Source: Micromonospora arida (GTDB taxonomy: Bacteria; Actinomycetota; Actinomycetes; Mycobacteriales; Micromonosporaceae). Taken from it: DNA of 39,806 bases. Made by a program: the position numbers and the translations under genes. The notes below the pieces were generated by a model. The model worked only from the letters and a program-made list of their open reading frames with translations. It was not told the origin of the DNA and did no database searches. Positions 1 through 11,746 of the stretch are shown in pieces; position 1 is the stretch's first letter, and each line of letters starts with the position of its first letter. The stretch is taken from contig NZ_QGSY01000186.1 in NCBI RefSeq assembly GCF_003857035.1, forward strand, positions 1-39,806, in the 5' to 3' direction.

Positions 1-3
1 GGG

Positions 4-1467
4 TTAGCGGGGCTGTTCGGCGTTGCGGGCTATGTTGCGGGCCATTCCGCCGAAGACCACCGCGTGGAACGGGGCCACCGACTTCCAGTAGGCGTGCCCC
101 GGCAGGCCGCGTGGCAGGAAGACGGCGCGTTGCTGGTAGCGGCTGCGGCCGTCCTCGGCTGGAAGTACCCGCATCTCCAGCCAGGCCCGGCCGGGTAGCC
201 GCATTTCGGCGCGCAGTCGCAGCAGCTCGCCCGGGACGATCTCCTCGACCCGCCAGAAGTCCAGCGCCTCACCGACCTGGAGGCGGTGCGGGTCGCGTCG
301 GCCCCGACGTAGCCCGACCCCGCCGACCAGCCGGTCCAGCCAGCCGCGGATCGACCAGGCGAGGGGGAACGAGTACCAGCCGTGTTCGCCGCCGACGCCC
401 TCCACGACCCGCCAGAGCGCCGCCGGTGGGGCGTCCACCGCCCTCTCGCGCACGTCGGTGTAGACAGAGCCGCCGGACCACTCCGGGTCGGAGGGCAACG
501 GCTCGGCGGGCGCGTCCGGGCCACTGGCGTTCGACCAGCGGGTCTCCACCTGGGCGTCGCGCACCTTGGCCAGCGCCAGCGCCACCGCCTCGTCGAAGCC
601 GGTCAGCCCGCCGGGCGGGTCGGGGACGTAGCGGGCGATGTCGTGTTCGTGGGCGACCGCCTCGTGGATCAGGCTCTCCACCAGCGGGCGGGCGATCTTG
701 TTCGGCACCGGGGTGATCAGACCGACCCAGTGCGAGGAGAGCGACGGGGTGAGAGGGCGGACCGGCACGATGATCCGCTGGCGCAGCCCGGCCACCCGGG
801 CGTAACGCTGCATCATCTCGCGGAAGGTCAGCACGTCCGGCCCGCCGACGTCGAAGCCCCGGTTGACCTCGGCCGGCAGGTCGGCGCAGCCGGCCAGGTA
901 GTGCAGCACGTCGCGGACCGCGATCGGTTGGATCCGGTTGCCCACCCAGCGTGGGGTGACCATGGCGGGCAGCCGCTCGGTCAGGTACCGCAGCATCTCG
1001 AACGACGCCGAGCCGGAGCCGATGATCACCGCGGCCCGCAGCACCGCCGTGGGCACCCCGCTGCCCAGCAGGATCCGGCCGACCTCGGCACGGGACCGCA
1101 GGTGCGGGGACGGCACCTCCGCGTCGGACGCCGGCTCCGGCCCACCCAGGTAGACGATCCGGCGTACGCCGGCCGCGCGCGCCGCCGCCGCGAAGTTGGT
1201 CGCCGCCGTCCGGTCGGCCGCCTCGAAGTCGGACCGGCCCAACGAGTGCACCAGGAAGTACGCGACGTCCACGTCGGCGAACGCGGCGGGCAGCGTCTCC
1301 GGTCGACTCAGGTCTCCTTCGACGATTTCGGCCGCCGAGGCCCAGGGCACGTCGCGCAGCCGCACCGCCTTGCGGGCGAGGCAACGCACGGTGTGCCCGT
1401 CGGCGAGCAGCAACGGCGTCAGCCGCCCGCCGATGTAGCCGGTCGCTCCGGTGACGAGGCATCTCAC
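4..1467 (-). CDS. SDR-family NAD(P)-binding protein with C-terminal DUF2867 domain
   Basis: The 487-residue protein opens with a Rossmann motif, [11 protein letters not shown] at residues 6-16. This fits the atypical (extended) short-chain dehydrogenase group related to NmrA-like and NADH-ubiquinone-reductase-subunit-like proteins. Residues 1 to about 300 form the nucleotide-binding part. Residues from about 330 ([19 protein letters not shown]) to the end resemble DUF2867, a START-like fold often fused to this SDR type. The substrate is unknown. The start is ATG at 1465-1467 and the stop is TAA at 4-6, so the gene is complete. It is divergent from glyA with only 35 bases between the start codons, so the two promoters must overlap. 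Family assignment is good; a biochemical role is not deducible. Confidence 0.85.
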   Translation of the reverse strand: MRCLVTGATGYIGGRLTPLLLADGHTVRCLARKAVRLRDVPWASAAEIVEGDLSRPETLPAAFADVDVAYFLVHSLGRSDFEAADRTAATNFAAAARAAGVRRIVYLGGPEPASDAEVPSPHLRSRAEVGRILLGSGVPTAVLRAAVIIGSGSASFEMLRYLTERLPAMVTPRWVGNRIQPIAVRDVLHYLAGCADLPAEVNRGFDVGGPDVLTFREMMQRYARVAGLRQRIIVPVRPLTPSLSSHWVGLITPVPNKIARPLVESLIHEAVAHEHDIARYVPDPPGGLTGFDEAVALALAKVRDAQVETRWSNASGPDAPAEPLPSDPEWSGGSVYTDVRERAVDAPPAALWRVVEGVGGEHGWYSFPLAWSIRGWLDRLVGGVGLRRGRRDPHRLQVGEALDFWRVEEIVPGELLRLRAEMRLPGRAWLEMRVLPAEDGRSRYQQRAVFLPRGLPGHAYWKSVAPFHAVVFGGMARNIARNAEQPR

Positions 1468-1488
1468 AGGTCCCAGTCTGCGGCCCCC

Positions 1489-1494
1489 TAGACT
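1489..1494 (+). promoter_or_regulatory. -10 element of a probable leaderless glyA promoter
   Basis: TAGACT lies 8 bases before the GTG start of glyA, and no Shine-Dalgarno sequence precedes that start. A -10 box this close to the start codon predicts a transcript beginning at or next to the GTG. The same hexamer stands before ecm, the aldehyde dehydrogenase gene and atpC in this window. No convincing -35 was seen. Confidence 0.5.
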
Positions 1495-1502
1495 CGTTCG
1501 CT

Positions 1503-2792
1503 GTGGAGACCGAGACGAGCACCTTCTGGGGGCCGGATTTCGCGCAGCTCAGGGCCACCGACCCGGAGATCGCCGGTGTGGTCCTCGGCGAGCTGGACCG
1601 GTTGCGCGGCGGCCTGCAGCTCATCGCCAGCGAGAACCTGACCTCGCCGGCGGTGCTGGCCGCGCTCGGGTCGACGCTGACCAACAAGTACGCCGAGGGT
1701 TACCCGGGTCGGCGCTACTACGGCGGCTGCGCCGAGGTGGACCGGGCCGAGGAGATCGGCATCGCCCGCGCCAAGGAGCTCTTCGGGGCCGAGCACGCCA
1801 ACCTCCAGCCGCACTCCGGGGCGAGCGCCAACCTGGCCGCGTACGCCGCGTTGGTGCAACCGGGGGACACGGTGCTGGCGATGGACCTGCCGCACGGCGG
1901 GCACCTCACCCACGGCAGCCGGGTGAACTTCTCCGGCAAGTGGTTCCACCCGGTCGGCTACCCGGTCCGGCCGGACACCGAGCAGATCGACTACGACGAG
2001 GTACGGGACCTGGCGCGGGCACACCGACCCAAGCTGATCATCTGTGGGGCCACCGCGTACCCGCGTCTGATCGACTTCGCGCGGTTCCGGGAGATCGCCG
2101 ACGAGGTCGGCGCGTACCTGATGGTGGACGCGGCGCACTTCATCGGCCTGGTCGCCGGCCGGGCGATCCCGTCCCCGGTGCCGTACGCCGACGTCGTCTG
2201 CGCCACCACCCACAAGGTGCTGCGCGGGCCTCGCGGCGGCATGATCCTGTGCCGCGAGTCGCTGGCCCAGCGGATCGACAAGGCGGTCTTCCCGTTCACC
2301 CAGGGCGGCCCGCTGATGCACGCGGTCGCCGCCAAGGCGGTAGCGCTGCGCGAGGCCGCCCAGCCGGAGTTCCAGACGTACGCCCGGCAGGTGGTCAGCA
2401 ACGCCCAGGCGCTCGCCGCCGGGCTGGCCGACGAGGGGATGCGCCCGGTGTCCGGTGGCACCGACACCCACCTCGCCCTGATCGACCTGCGGGAGCTGGG
2501 AGTGACCGGCACCGAGGCCGAGCGCCGCTGCGACGCCGCGTCGATCACCCTGAACAAGAACGCCATCCCGTACGACCCGCAGCCGCCGATGGTGGCCTCC
2601 GGCATCCGGGTGGGCACACCGAGCGTCACCACGCAGGGGATGCGCGAGGGGGAGCTGCGCCAGGTGGCGACCCTGATCGCCCGTGCGGTGCGCACCGATC
2701 CCGGTGCTCCGGGCGGGGTCGACGAGTTGACCCGGCTCGGTGCCGAGGTGTCCGAGCTGGTCGCGGCGTTCCCGGCGTACCCCCGTGGCTGA
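1503..2792 (+). CDS. glyA: Serine hydroxymethyltransferase
   Basis: This PLP enzyme interconverts serine plus tetrahydrofolate with glycine plus 5,10-methylene-tetrahydrofolate in the cytoplasm, feeding one-carbon metabolism. The 429-residue length matches the family. Diagnostic segments are [13 protein letters not shown] near residue 41, the [14 protein letters not shown] block, the HGGHLTHG block, and the PLP-binding lysine K238 in [12 protein letters not shown]. The GTG start at 1503 has no ribosome binding site but sits 8 bases after a TAGACT box, suggesting leaderless expression. The 3' end overlaps the AtpI-like gene by 8 bases, so the two are probably co-transcribed. A glyA gene upstream of the atp cluster is also found in Streptomyces. 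The assignment is firm. Confidence 0.95.
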   Translation: METETSTFWGPDFAQLRATDPEIAGVVLGELDRLRGGLQLIASENLTSPAVLAALGSTLTNKYAEGYPGRRYYGGCAEVDRAEEIGIARAKELFGAEHANLQPHSGASANLAAYAALVQPGDTVLAMDLPHGGHLTHGSRVNFSGKWFHPVGYPVRPDTEQIDYDEVRDLARAHRPKLIICGATAYPRLIDFARFREIADEVGAYLMVDAAHFIGLVAGRAIPSPVPYADVVCATTHKVLRGPRGGMILCRESLAQRIDKAVFPFTQGGPLMHAVAAKAVALREAAQPEFQTYARQVVSNAQALAAGLADEGMRPVSGGTDTHLALIDLRELGVTGTEAERRCDAASITLNKNAIPYDPQPPMVASGIRVGTPSVTTQGMREGELRQVATLIARAVRTDPGAPGGVDELTRLGAEVSELVAAFPAYPRG

Positions 2793-3210
2793 GCCCGGGG
2801 TGGTCGAGCCGGGCACCGACCGGCGGTGGCGGCTGCGGCACCTGCCGGTGCTGTTGGGTGCGTCGGCGGCGCTCGCCGTGGTCGCCGCGGTGGTGGGCGG
2901 TGTGACCGGCGGTGTGACGGCCGCGGTCGGCGCGGCGGCCGGCGTGGGCGTCACGGTGCTCAGCTACACCCTCACCACTGTGGTGCTGGCGCGGGCCGAC
3001 CAGGTCAACCCGCAGTTGCTGCTGCCGCTCGGGGTGGGCCTGTACGTGCTGAAGTTCAGCCTGCTGGGTGTGGTGCTGGTGGCGGTGGCGTCGACTGGTT
3101 GGCCCGGTTTGATCCCTCTTTGCCTTGGCATCGTCGCCGGGGTGGCAGTGTGGACAGCGGTGCACCTCTGGTGGCTGACCACGGTGCACGCTCGCCGGCC
3201 GCACGGCTGA
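2785..3210 (+). CDS. AtpI-like small membrane protein (ATP synthase subunit I family)
   Basis: The 141-residue product has a short charged N-terminus and then four hydrophobic segments, at about residues 20-37, 39-62, 74-97 and 102-127. This is the topology of the UncI/AtpI proteins encoded first in many atp operons, which assist c-ring assembly or act in Mg2+ handling. Sequence identity to AtpI is not strong by eye, so the name rests largely on position and topology. The GTG start at 2785 is chosen because it overlaps the end of glyA by 8 bases and begins just before the first charged stretch. An alternative GTG lies at 2800. The next gene, at 3392, encodes a second small membrane protein of the AtpZ type. 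Confidence 0.65.
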   Translation: MAEPGVVEPGTDRRWRLRHLPVLLGASAALAVVAAVVGGVTGGVTAAVGAAAGVGVTVLSYTLTTVVLARADQVNPQLLLPLGVGLYVLKFSLLGVVLVAVASTGWPGLIPLCLGIVAGVAVWTAVHLWWLTTVHARRPHG

Positions 3211-3372
3211 CCTGGCGGTCGTCCCAACCAGCGGACGCGCCGCAATGTGTCGGCCTCCGGTCATTTTCCGACGGGCGGAAGGGGAGTAGCGTGCCCACAG
3301 ACGACGGCGCCCACGAGAAGCCCACACAACGACGGTTGTGCGGGGGGTGAGGCACAGCCTCGTCTTCCCGGC

Positions 3373-3378
3373 TGATAT
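3373..3378 (+). promoter_or_regulatory. Possible -10 box for the atp operon
   Basis: TGATAT stands 13 bases before the ATG of the AtpZ-like gene, inside the 181-base gap after the AtpI-like gene. It would give a transcript with a leader of only a few bases. I see no good -35 sequence. A small stem (ACAAC/GTTGT) lies just upstream at about 3326-3339. The call is tentative. Confidence 0.3.
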
Positions 3379-3391
3379 CGTTCGCCCCGTC

Positions 3392-3628
3392 ATGGCTGGT
3401 GACCAAACCCCCCGTCCCGCCGGTGAACCGGACGATTATCCGTCCGGCGCCGGTCAGGGTTGGACCGCGCTCAGCTACCTCATCGGAGGAATGCTCGTGT
3501 GGGGTTTCATCGGCTGGCTGGTCGACCAGTGGCTCGATACCGGTGGCGTCGCCACCGGAATCGGCGTCGTGCTCGGCGTGACCGGGGGGATCATCCTCGT
3601 CGTCCGTCGGCTCGGCACGCCTACTTAG
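3392..3628 (+). CDS. AtpZ/AtpI-family small membrane protein
   Basis: The 78-residue protein has a hydrophilic, proline-containing N-terminus and two transmembrane helices, about residues 27-44 and 50-70. The segment YLIGGMLVWGFIGWLVDQWL followed by a glycine-rich second helix is typical of the AtpZ/AtpI family (pfam09527-type) encoded just before atpB. Members are proposed to aid Fo assembly or to mediate divalent cation movement. ATG at 3392 is chosen over upstream in-frame codons because translation from there yields the compact family length. The TAG stop at 3626-3628 is followed 11 bases later by atpB, so translation is probably coupled. Confidence 0.75.
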   Translation: MAGDQTPRPAGEPDDYPSGAGQGWTALSYLIGGMLVWGFIGWLVDQWLDTGGVATGIGVVLGVTGGIILVVRRLGTPT

Positions 3629-3639
3629 GAAGGGACACG

Positions 3640-4437
3640 GTGTTCGGACAGGCGAACGTTCTGGCAGCGGGCCAGGCGGCATTCCCACCCAGTGTGGACG
3701 ACTTCTACCTGCCCGCGATCGTGCCCTGGGGCGCGGAGAACGCCCCGTGGTTCACCAAGTTCACGCTGATGATCTGGATCGCGGTCGGCGTTCTGATCAT
3801 CTTCTTCCTGGCGACCTATCGGAACCCACAGTTGGTGCCGACCAAGAAGCAGTGGTTCGCCGAGTCGATCTACGGCTTCGTGCGCAACAACATCTCGGTC
3901 GACATGATCGGTCACCAGGGCGTGCGGTTCGCTCCGTACTTCACGACGCTGTTCTGCTTCGTGCTGTTGACGAACTCGTTCGCGATCATTCCGTTCTTCC
4001 AGATCTCGCCGAACTCGCACATCGCCTTCCCGGCGATCCTCGCGGTGATCAGCTACGTGCTGTTCAACTACATCGGCATCCGGCACCACGGCTTCGGCAA
4101 ATACTTCAAGCACGCCCTGATCCCGCCGGCACCGTGGTACATCCTGCCGCTGCTGATCCCGATCGAGGCGTTCTCGACCTTCATCATCCGGCCGTTCTCG
4201 CTGGCCGTTCGTCTCTTCGCCAACATGTTCGCCGGCCACATGCTCCTGCTGGTCTTCACGCTCGGCGGCTTCGCGATGCTCAACGCCAACGCCTGGCTGG
4301 CGCCGATCTCGGTGGTCTCCTGGGTGATGACCGTGGCGCTGACCCTCCTCGAGGCGCTGGTCATCGTCCTGCAGGCCTACGTCTTCACCGTGCTGAGCGC
4401 CAGCTACATCCAGGGTGCGCTCGCCGAAGAGCACTGA
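3640..4437 (+). CDS. atpB: F1Fo ATP synthase subunit a
   Basis: Subunit a forms the stator half-channels that pass protons to the c-ring. The 265-residue sequence has the expected hydrophobic helices, and the essential arginine is R191 in AVRLFANMFAGH. A conserved C-terminal block, LEALVIVLQAYVFTVLSASYI, follows. The GTG start at 3640 has an AGGAAGGG-like ribosome binding site 5-12 bases upstream and leaves an 11-base gap from the AtpZ-like gene. It is the first core gene of the a-c-b-delta-alpha-gamma-beta order. Confidence 0.95.
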   Translation: MFGQANVLAAGQAAFPPSVDDFYLPAIVPWGAENAPWFTKFTLMIWIAVGVLIIFFLATYRNPQLVPTKKQWFAESIYGFVRNNISVDMIGHQGVRFAPYFTTLFCFVLLTNSFAIIPFFQISPNSHIAFPAILAVISYVLFNYIGIRHHGFGKYFKHALIPPAPWYILPLLIPIEAFSTFIIRPFSLAVRLFANMFAGHMLLLVFTLGGFAMLNANAWLAPISVVSWVMTVALTLLEALVIVLQAYVFTVLSASYIQGALAEEH

Positions 4438-4461
4438 TCCACGCACCAACCGTTGTCGTCC

Positions 4462-4478
4462 CGCGTGAGAGTCACGCG
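4462..4478 (+). other. Stem-loop in the atpB-atpE gap, before a strong ribosome binding site
   Basis: A perfect 7-bp stem (CGCGTGA / TCACGCG) with a GAG loop occupies the gap. It is followed by an AGGAGG ribosome binding site at 4487-4492, ten bases before the atpE ATG. The combination resembles a translation-enhancing leader or mRNA-stability element for the c subunit, which is needed in several copies per enzyme. Confidence 0.5.
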
Positions 4479-4484
4479 TGATAA

Positions 4485-4736
<252 letters not shown>

Positions 4737-4765
4737 TTCCGCCCCTTCCGACCGGGAGGTCACCC

Positions 4766-5308
4766 ATGTTGTTCCTCCTCGCCGCCGAGGGTGGTGAGTC
4801 AGACCACAACCCGATCATTCCGATCTGGCAAGAGATCGTGGTCGGCACGGTCGCCTTCGCCGTGCTCTGCTTCGTGCTGATGAAGTTCGTCTTCCCCCGC
4901 ATGGAGCAGACGTTCCAGGCTCGGGTCGACGCGATCGAGGGCGGCATCAAGCGCGCCGAGGCCGCGCAGGCCGAGGCGAACCAGCTGCTCGAGCAGTACC
5001 GTGCCCAGCTCGCTGAGGCTCGGACCGACGCCGCCAAGATCCGTGACGACGCGCGGGCCGACGCCGAGGGCATCCGCCAGGACATCCTCGCCAAGGCGCG
5101 GGAAGAGTCCGACCGGGTCATCCAGGCGGGCAAGGACGCACTCGCCGCCGAGCGGGCCACCATCGTGCGCGAGCTGCGCGCGGAGGTCGGCACGATCGCG
5201 GTGGACCTGGCCAGCAAGATCGTTGGCGAGTCGCTGGCCGACGAGGCACGGCGTAAGGGCACCGTCGACCGGTTCCTGAGCGGTCTCGAGAGCACGGGGG
5301 CCCGCTGA
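4766..5308 (+). CDS. atpF: F1Fo ATP synthase subunit b
   Basis: This is the peripheral stalk subunit, 180 residues. One N-terminal membrane helix spans about residues 20-43 (IWQEIVVGTVAFAVLCFVLM). A long Ala/Glu/Arg-rich coiled coil runs from about residue 47 to 150 and would dimerise along the stalk. A GGGAGG ribosome binding site lies 6 bases before the ATG. The stop shares one base with the start of atpH (TGATG), so translation is coupled. Unlike in mycobacteria, b and delta are not fused here. Confidence 0.94.
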   Translation: MLFLLAAEGGESDHNPIIPIWQEIVVGTVAFAVLCFVLMKFVFPRMEQTFQARVDAIEGGIKRAEAAQAEANQLLEQYRAQLAEARTDAAKIRDDARADAEGIRQDILAKAREESDRVIQAGKDALAAERATIVRELRAEVGTIAVDLASKIVGESLADEARRKGTVDRFLSGLESTGAR

Positions 5309-6129
5309 TGCAGGCCGCCAGCCGGGAGTCGTACAAGGTCGCGGCCGAGCGCCTCGACGCGTACGTCCGCGGCGCGGAGCCGTCAGCGGTGGCCTCCACC
5401 GCCGACGCCATCCTCTCCGTGGCGACCCTGCTGCGGCGTGAGCCGCGGCTGCGCCGGGCGCTCTCCGAGCCGTCCCGGTCCGGCGAGGATCGCGGCGCTC
5501 TGCTCGGCGACATGCTGGGCGGGCGGATCGGCGCGGACGCGCTCGACCTGCTCGTATCGCTGGTCGCCGGCCGGTGGTCGGCACCGTCGGAGCTGCTCGA
5601 CGGCACCGAGCGCCTCGGTGTGGAGGCGCTGCTGGCCAGCGCCGACAAGGCCGGCGAGCTGGGCGAGGTCGAGGACGAGCTGTTCCGCTTCGGTCAGGTG
5701 GTGGCCGGTCAGTCGGCGCTGAGCAACACGCTCGCCGACCCGGTCGCCCCGGTCGAGCAGCGGGCCACCCTGGCCCGCGAGCTGCTCGCCGACAAGGCCC
5801 GTCCGGTCACCGTCCGCCTCGTCGAGGTAGCACTCGGCGGGTACGGCGGGCGCTCCTTCACCGGCGCGCTCACCCGGCTGGTGGAGCTCGCCGCCGAGCG
5901 ACGTGACCGGCAGGTGGCGTACGTGATCGTCGCGGCCCCGTTGAGTGACGAGGACGAGCGCCGGCTGGGTGCGAGCCTCAGCGCGATATACGGTCGAGAG
6001 GTCTCCGTCAAGCAGACGGTGGACCCCCACGTCCTGGGTGGCGTGAGCGTGCGGGTCGGCTCCGACCTGTACGACGGCACCATCCTGCGCCGCCTCAACG
6101 AGACCCGCAACGCGCTCGCGAAGCGCTGA
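5308..6129 (+). CDS. atpH: F1Fo ATP synthase subunit delta
   Basis: The delta subunit connects the top of F1 to the b stalk. At 273 residues it is about 95 longer than the E. coli protein. This is the usual actinobacterial size and reflects extra sequence in the N-terminal half. The C-terminal OSCP-type domain is recognisable from about residue 180, with GREVSVKQTVDPHVLGGVSV and DGTILRRLNETRNAL near the end. It starts on the ATG that overlaps the atpF stop. A 141-base gap separates it from atpA, unusually long within this operon. Confidence 0.93.
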   Translation: MQAASRESYKVAAERLDAYVRGAEPSAVASTADAILSVATLLRREPRLRRALSEPSRSGEDRGALLGDMLGGRIGADALDLLVSLVAGRWSAPSELLDGTERLGVEALLASADKAGELGEVEDELFRFGQVVAGQSALSNTLADPVAPVEQRATLARELLADKARPVTVRLVEVALGGYGGRSFTGALTRLVELAAERRDRQVAYVIVAAPLSDEDERRLGASLSAIYGREVSVKQTVDPHVLGGVSVRVGSDLYDGTILRRLNETRNALAKR

Positions 6130-6270
6130 TCGGCTTCGCCGCCCCGCGGCTGAGCGGCTCTGCCGCCCAGCGTCGGGGTAGCTGGACCGCGCAGCGCCCG
6201 GAATGACAGACGCCATTCGGACCGGTCGGTACTAGGTATCCCGGGCCCCTGAATTTTAAGGAAGCAGAGG
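6130..6270 (+). other. Long atpH-atpA intergenic region
   Basis: These 141 bases hold GC-rich self-complementary stretches near 6136-6175. An AT-rich run (GAATTTTAAGGA) directly before atpA contains its ribosome binding site, AAGGA at 6258-6262. All other junctions from atpE to atpD are under 30 bases. I could not identify a convincing promoter pair, but an internal promoter, processing site or attenuator is plausible. Confidence 0.4.
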
Positions 6271-7923
6271 ATGGCCGAGCTGACCATCTCGACGGAGGAG
6301 ATCCGCGGCGCCCTGGAGCGCTACGTCTCTTCCTACTCGTCCGACGTCTCCCGCGAGGAGGTCGGCACCGTCGCCGACACCGGTGACGGTATCGCCCACG
6401 TCGAGGGCCTGCCCTCGACCATGACCAACGAGCTCCTGGAGTTCGAGGACGGCACGCTCGGCGTGGCGTTGAACCTCGACGTCCGGGAGATCGGTGTCGT
6501 CGTTCTCGGTGACTCCGCCAAGTTGGAGGAGGGGCAGCGCGTCAAGCGCACCGAGCGGGTTCTCTCCGTTCCGGTCGGCGACGCCTTCCTCGGCCGCGTG
6601 GTAAACGCGCTCGGTGAGCCGATCGACGCGCTCGGCGACATCGCCAACGAGGGCTTCCGCGAGCTGGAGCTGCAGGCTCCGAACGTGATGTCCCGGCAGT
6701 CCGTCGACGAGCCGCTGCAGACCGGCATCAAGGCCATCGACGCGATGACCCCGATCGGTCGGGGTCAGCGGCAGCTGATCATCGGTGACCGGAAGACCGG
6801 TAAGACCACTGTCGCCCTGGACGCCATCCTCAACCAGCGGGACAACTGGCGCACCGGCGACCCGAAGAAGCAGGTTCGCTGCATCTACGTCGCCATCGGC
6901 CAGAAGGCCTCCACGATCGCCTCCATCAAGGGGCAGCTCGAGGAGGCGGGCGCGATGGAATACACCACCATCGTGGCCTCGCCGGCGTCCGACCCGGCCG
7001 GCTTCAAGTACCTCGCCCCGTACACCGGCTCGTCCATCGGGCAGCACTGGATGTACGGCGGCAAGCACGTCCTGATCGTCTTCGACGACCTGAGCAAGCA
7101 GGCCGAGGCGTACCGCGCCGTGTCGCTGCTGCTGCGTCGCCCGCCGGGCCGTGAGGCGTACCCGGGTGACGTCTTCTACCTGCACTCCCGCCTGCTGGAG
7201 CGCTGCGCGAAGCTCTCCGACGAGCTGGGTGGCGGCTCGATGACCGGTCTGCCGATCATCGAGACGAAGGCCAACGACATCTCGGCCTTCATCCCGACCA
7301 ACGTCATCTCGATCACCGACGGCCAGATCTTCCTGGAGACCGACCTGTTCAACCAGGGCGTCCGTCCGGCGATCAACGTCGGTACCTCGGTCTCCCGGGT
7401 CGGTGGCGCCGCGCAGGTGAAGCCGATGAAGAAGGTGGCCGGTTCGCTGCGGCTCAACCTCGCCCAGTACCGCGAGCTGGAGGCGTTCGCCGCCTTCGCC
7501 TCCGACCTGGACCGGGCCTCCCGCGCCCAGCTGGACCGCGGTTCGCGCCTGGTCGAGCTGCTCAAGCAGCCGAACTACTCGCCGTTCCCGGTGCAGGAGC
7601 AGGTCGTCACGGTCTGGGCCGGCACCGAGGGCAAGCTGGACGACGTCCCGGTGGGTGAGGTTCGCCGCTTCGAGTCCGAGTTCCTCCAGTACCTGCGGCA
7701 CAAGCACCAGGGTGTGCTGGCCGGCATCGCCGACAACCAGTGGAACGATGAGATCATCGGCTCGCTGGACAGCGCGATCGCCGAGTTCAAGCAGGTCTTC
7801 CTCAGCAAGGACGAGGAGCGTCGGGTCAACGACGCGCCGGCCGCACCGCTTGAGGGCGACGAGAACCGCGAGACGGTGACCCGCTTCCGCGACGGCGCGA
7901 CCGACCGCCCGGCCGAGAGCTGA
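6271..7923 (+). CDS. atpA: F1Fo ATP synthase subunit alpha
   Basis: The 550-residue non-catalytic nucleotide-binding subunit of F1 carries its P-loop GDRKTGKT at residues 172-179. It also has the typical N-terminal beta-barrel ([21 protein letters not shown]) and the ALRL-type C-terminal helical domain. The segment [17 protein letters not shown] near residue 365 supplies the alpha-family arginine region. The last 40 or so residues are acidic and poorly conserved, as in other actinobacteria. The ATG start is preceded by AAGGA. Confidence 0.96.
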   Translation: MAELTISTEEIRGALERYVSSYSSDVSREEVGTVADTGDGIAHVEGLPSTMTNELLEFEDGTLGVALNLDVREIGVVVLGDSAKLEEGQRVKRTERVLSVPVGDAFLGRVVNALGEPIDALGDIANEGFRELELQAPNVMSRQSVDEPLQTGIKAIDAMTPIGRGQRQLIIGDRKTGKTTVALDAILNQRDNWRTGDPKKQVRCIYVAIGQKASTIASIKGQLEEAGAMEYTTIVASPASDPAGFKYLAPYTGSSIGQHWMYGGKHVLIVFDDLSKQAEAYRAVSLLLRRPPGREAYPGDVFYLHSRLLERCAKLSDELGGGSMTGLPIIETKANDISAFIPTNVISITDGQIFLETDLFNQGVRPAINVGTSVSRVGGAAQVKPMKKVAGSLRLNLAQYRELEAFAAFASDLDRASRAQLDRGSRLVELLKQPNYSPFPVQEQVVTVWAGTEGKLDDVPVGEVRRFESEFLQYLRHKHQGVLAGIADNQWNDEIIGSLDSAIAEFKQVFLSKDEERRVNDAPAAPLEGDENRETVTRFRDGATDRPAES

Positions 7924-7927
7924 TCCC

Positions 7928-10293
<2,366 letters not shown>

Positions 10294-10316
10294 TCGGCCC
10301 GATTCGACCCGTAGCA

Positions 10317-10351
10317 AAAAGACTGCCCCGGCAATGCCGGGGCAGTCTTTT
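10317..10351 (+). terminator. Rho-independent terminator after atpD
   Basis: A long stem pairs 10317-10331 (AAAAGACTGCCCCGG) with 10337-10351, enclosing a CAATG loop and ending in TTTT. All 15 pairs match. The A-tract on the left makes it potentially bidirectional. It separates atpD from the LCP gene and atpC. Confidence 0.9.
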
Positions 10352-10521
10352 GTTCATGTTCGCGTCCTACCATCGTCGCGGTCCGTTACTCGTGGTCGTC
10401 ATTCCGGAGGGTCCCGAGCTACGGTTCGATCCGCGCTCACCTTAACGAGCGTTGATCTTTGCAACCCTTCGACGACGTGCGCCCGTCTTCCTCGTCGTGG
10501 GCGTGACGAACGGAGCTGCTC

Positions 10522-11658
10522 GTGGGTAAGGCCGGCAAGAGTGGCCGCAAGCCGTCCATCTGGCGAGGTGTGCCGCGGTGGGCCAGGCTGTGCACGGTGT
10601 TCGGCACCGTGCTGACCGTGCTCAGCGGCGCCGTGCTGGTGGGCACCGAGGTGCTCATGGCCCGCTACGAGGGTGCCGTCGGCAAGGCCGACCTCTTCGG
10701 CGACCAGGCGGCGGGCGCCCAGGCGAAGAAGAGCGAGATCAAGGGGCCTCTCAACATCCTGCTCGTCGGCATCGACCCGCGTACGCCGACGGCCGCGCCG
10801 CTGGCCGACTCGATCATGGTGCTGCACGTGCCGGCCTCGATGGACCGGGCCTACCTGTTCTCGTTGCCTCGTGACCTCTACGTGCCGATCCCGCCGTTCA
10901 AGAAGGCCGACTTCCCGGGCGAAACCACGAAGATCAACGCCGCGATGTCGTTCGGCAGCAAGGTGCCGGGTGCCAACCCCGACGCGGCACGGGGCTTCGA
11001 GTTGCTGGCCACCACAGTGCAGAACGTCACCGGCATCAAGCGCTTCGACGCCGGCGCGATCATCAACTTCACCGGTTTCCAGAAGATCGTCGACGCCATG
11101 GGCGGTGTCGACATGTACATCGAGCGCGACGTGAAGTCCGAGCACAAGCAGCCGGACGGCAAGCCGCGGCCGGGAAACACCCGCGGTGAGGGCTACGTCG
11201 GCCCGCAGGCGCTCTACAAGAAGGGCAACCGGCACCTGAGTGGGTGGCAGGCGCTGGACTACGTCCGGCAGCGCTACCCGAAGAACGGTGTTCCGGATTC
11301 CGACTACGGCCGGCAGCGCCACCAGCAGCAGTTCGTCAAGGCCATGGTCGGCCAGGCGTTCAGCGCCGACGTGGTGTCCAACCCGATCAAGCTGGACAAG
11401 GTGCTCCGCGCCGCCGGCCAGTCGTTGATCTTCAACGGTCGGGGCAACAGCGTGGTCGACTTCGGGATCGCCCTGAAGGACATTCGCCCGAACACCATCG
11501 AGATGATCAAGCTGCCCGGTGGTGGGGTCTTCGAGGGTAAGAAGTACCTGGGCGAGCAGTTCCAGGAAGGTGTTCCGGACTTCTTCACCGCTCTGCACAA
11601 CGAGCAACTCGACCCGTTCCTGCTGGAGCACCCGGAATTCGTCAACAAGGCCAAGTAG
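10522..11658 (+). CDS. LCP-family (LytR-CpsA-Psr) cell wall glycopolymer ligase
   Basis: LCP proteins transfer lipid-linked polymers such as teichoic or teichuronic acids or arabinogalactan onto peptidoglycan, outside the membrane. The 378-residue protein has a basic N-terminus and one membrane anchor at about residues 26-48. The LCP domain follows: ILLVGIDPRTP, SLPRDLYVPIP (S114-D118, with the polyprenyl-phosphate-binding Arg), KINAAMSFG, FTGFQKIVDAMGGVDMYIE, and QALDYVRQRYP with a downstream DYGRQRHQQQF. The GTG start has GGAG 6-9 bases upstream. The gene sits between atpD and atpC behind a terminator, so it needs its own promoter in 10352-10521; none was clear to me. It is unrelated to ATP synthase. 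Confidence 0.92.
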   Translation: MGKAGKSGRKPSIWRGVPRWARLCTVFGTVLTVLSGAVLVGTEVLMARYEGAVGKADLFGDQAAGAQAKKSEIKGPLNILLVGIDPRTPTAAPLADSIMVLHVPASMDRAYLFSLPRDLYVPIPPFKKADFPGETTKINAAMSFGSKVPGANPDAARGFELLATTVQNVTGIKRFDAGAIINFTGFQKIVDAMGGVDMYIERDVKSEHKQPDGKPRPGNTRGEGYVGPQALYKKGNRHLSGWQALDYVRQRYPKNGVPDSDYGRQRHQQQFVKAMVGQAFSADVVSNPIKLDKVLRAAGQSLIFNGRGNSVVDFGIALKDIRPNTIEMIKLPGGGVFEGKKYLGEQFQEGVPDFFTALHNEQLDPFLLEHPEFVNKAK

Positions 11659-11684
11659 TCAGGTCGGCGTTGTCCCCACCCGCG

Positions 11685-11713
11685 TTGGGCGCGCCGCGTC
11701 GTCAGGCTAGACT
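11685..11713 (+). promoter_or_regulatory. Candidate sigma-70-type promoter for atpC
   Basis: TTGGGC (11685-11690) and TAGACT (11708-11713) are separated by exactly 17 bases, in the 88-base gap after the LCP gene. An AAGGAG ribosome binding site follows at about 11736-11741. This would give atpC its own transcription, separate from the main atp operon. Confidence 0.6.
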
Positions 11714-11746
11714 TTCGGCAATCCGTAGCCGCAGCAAGGAGACAGC

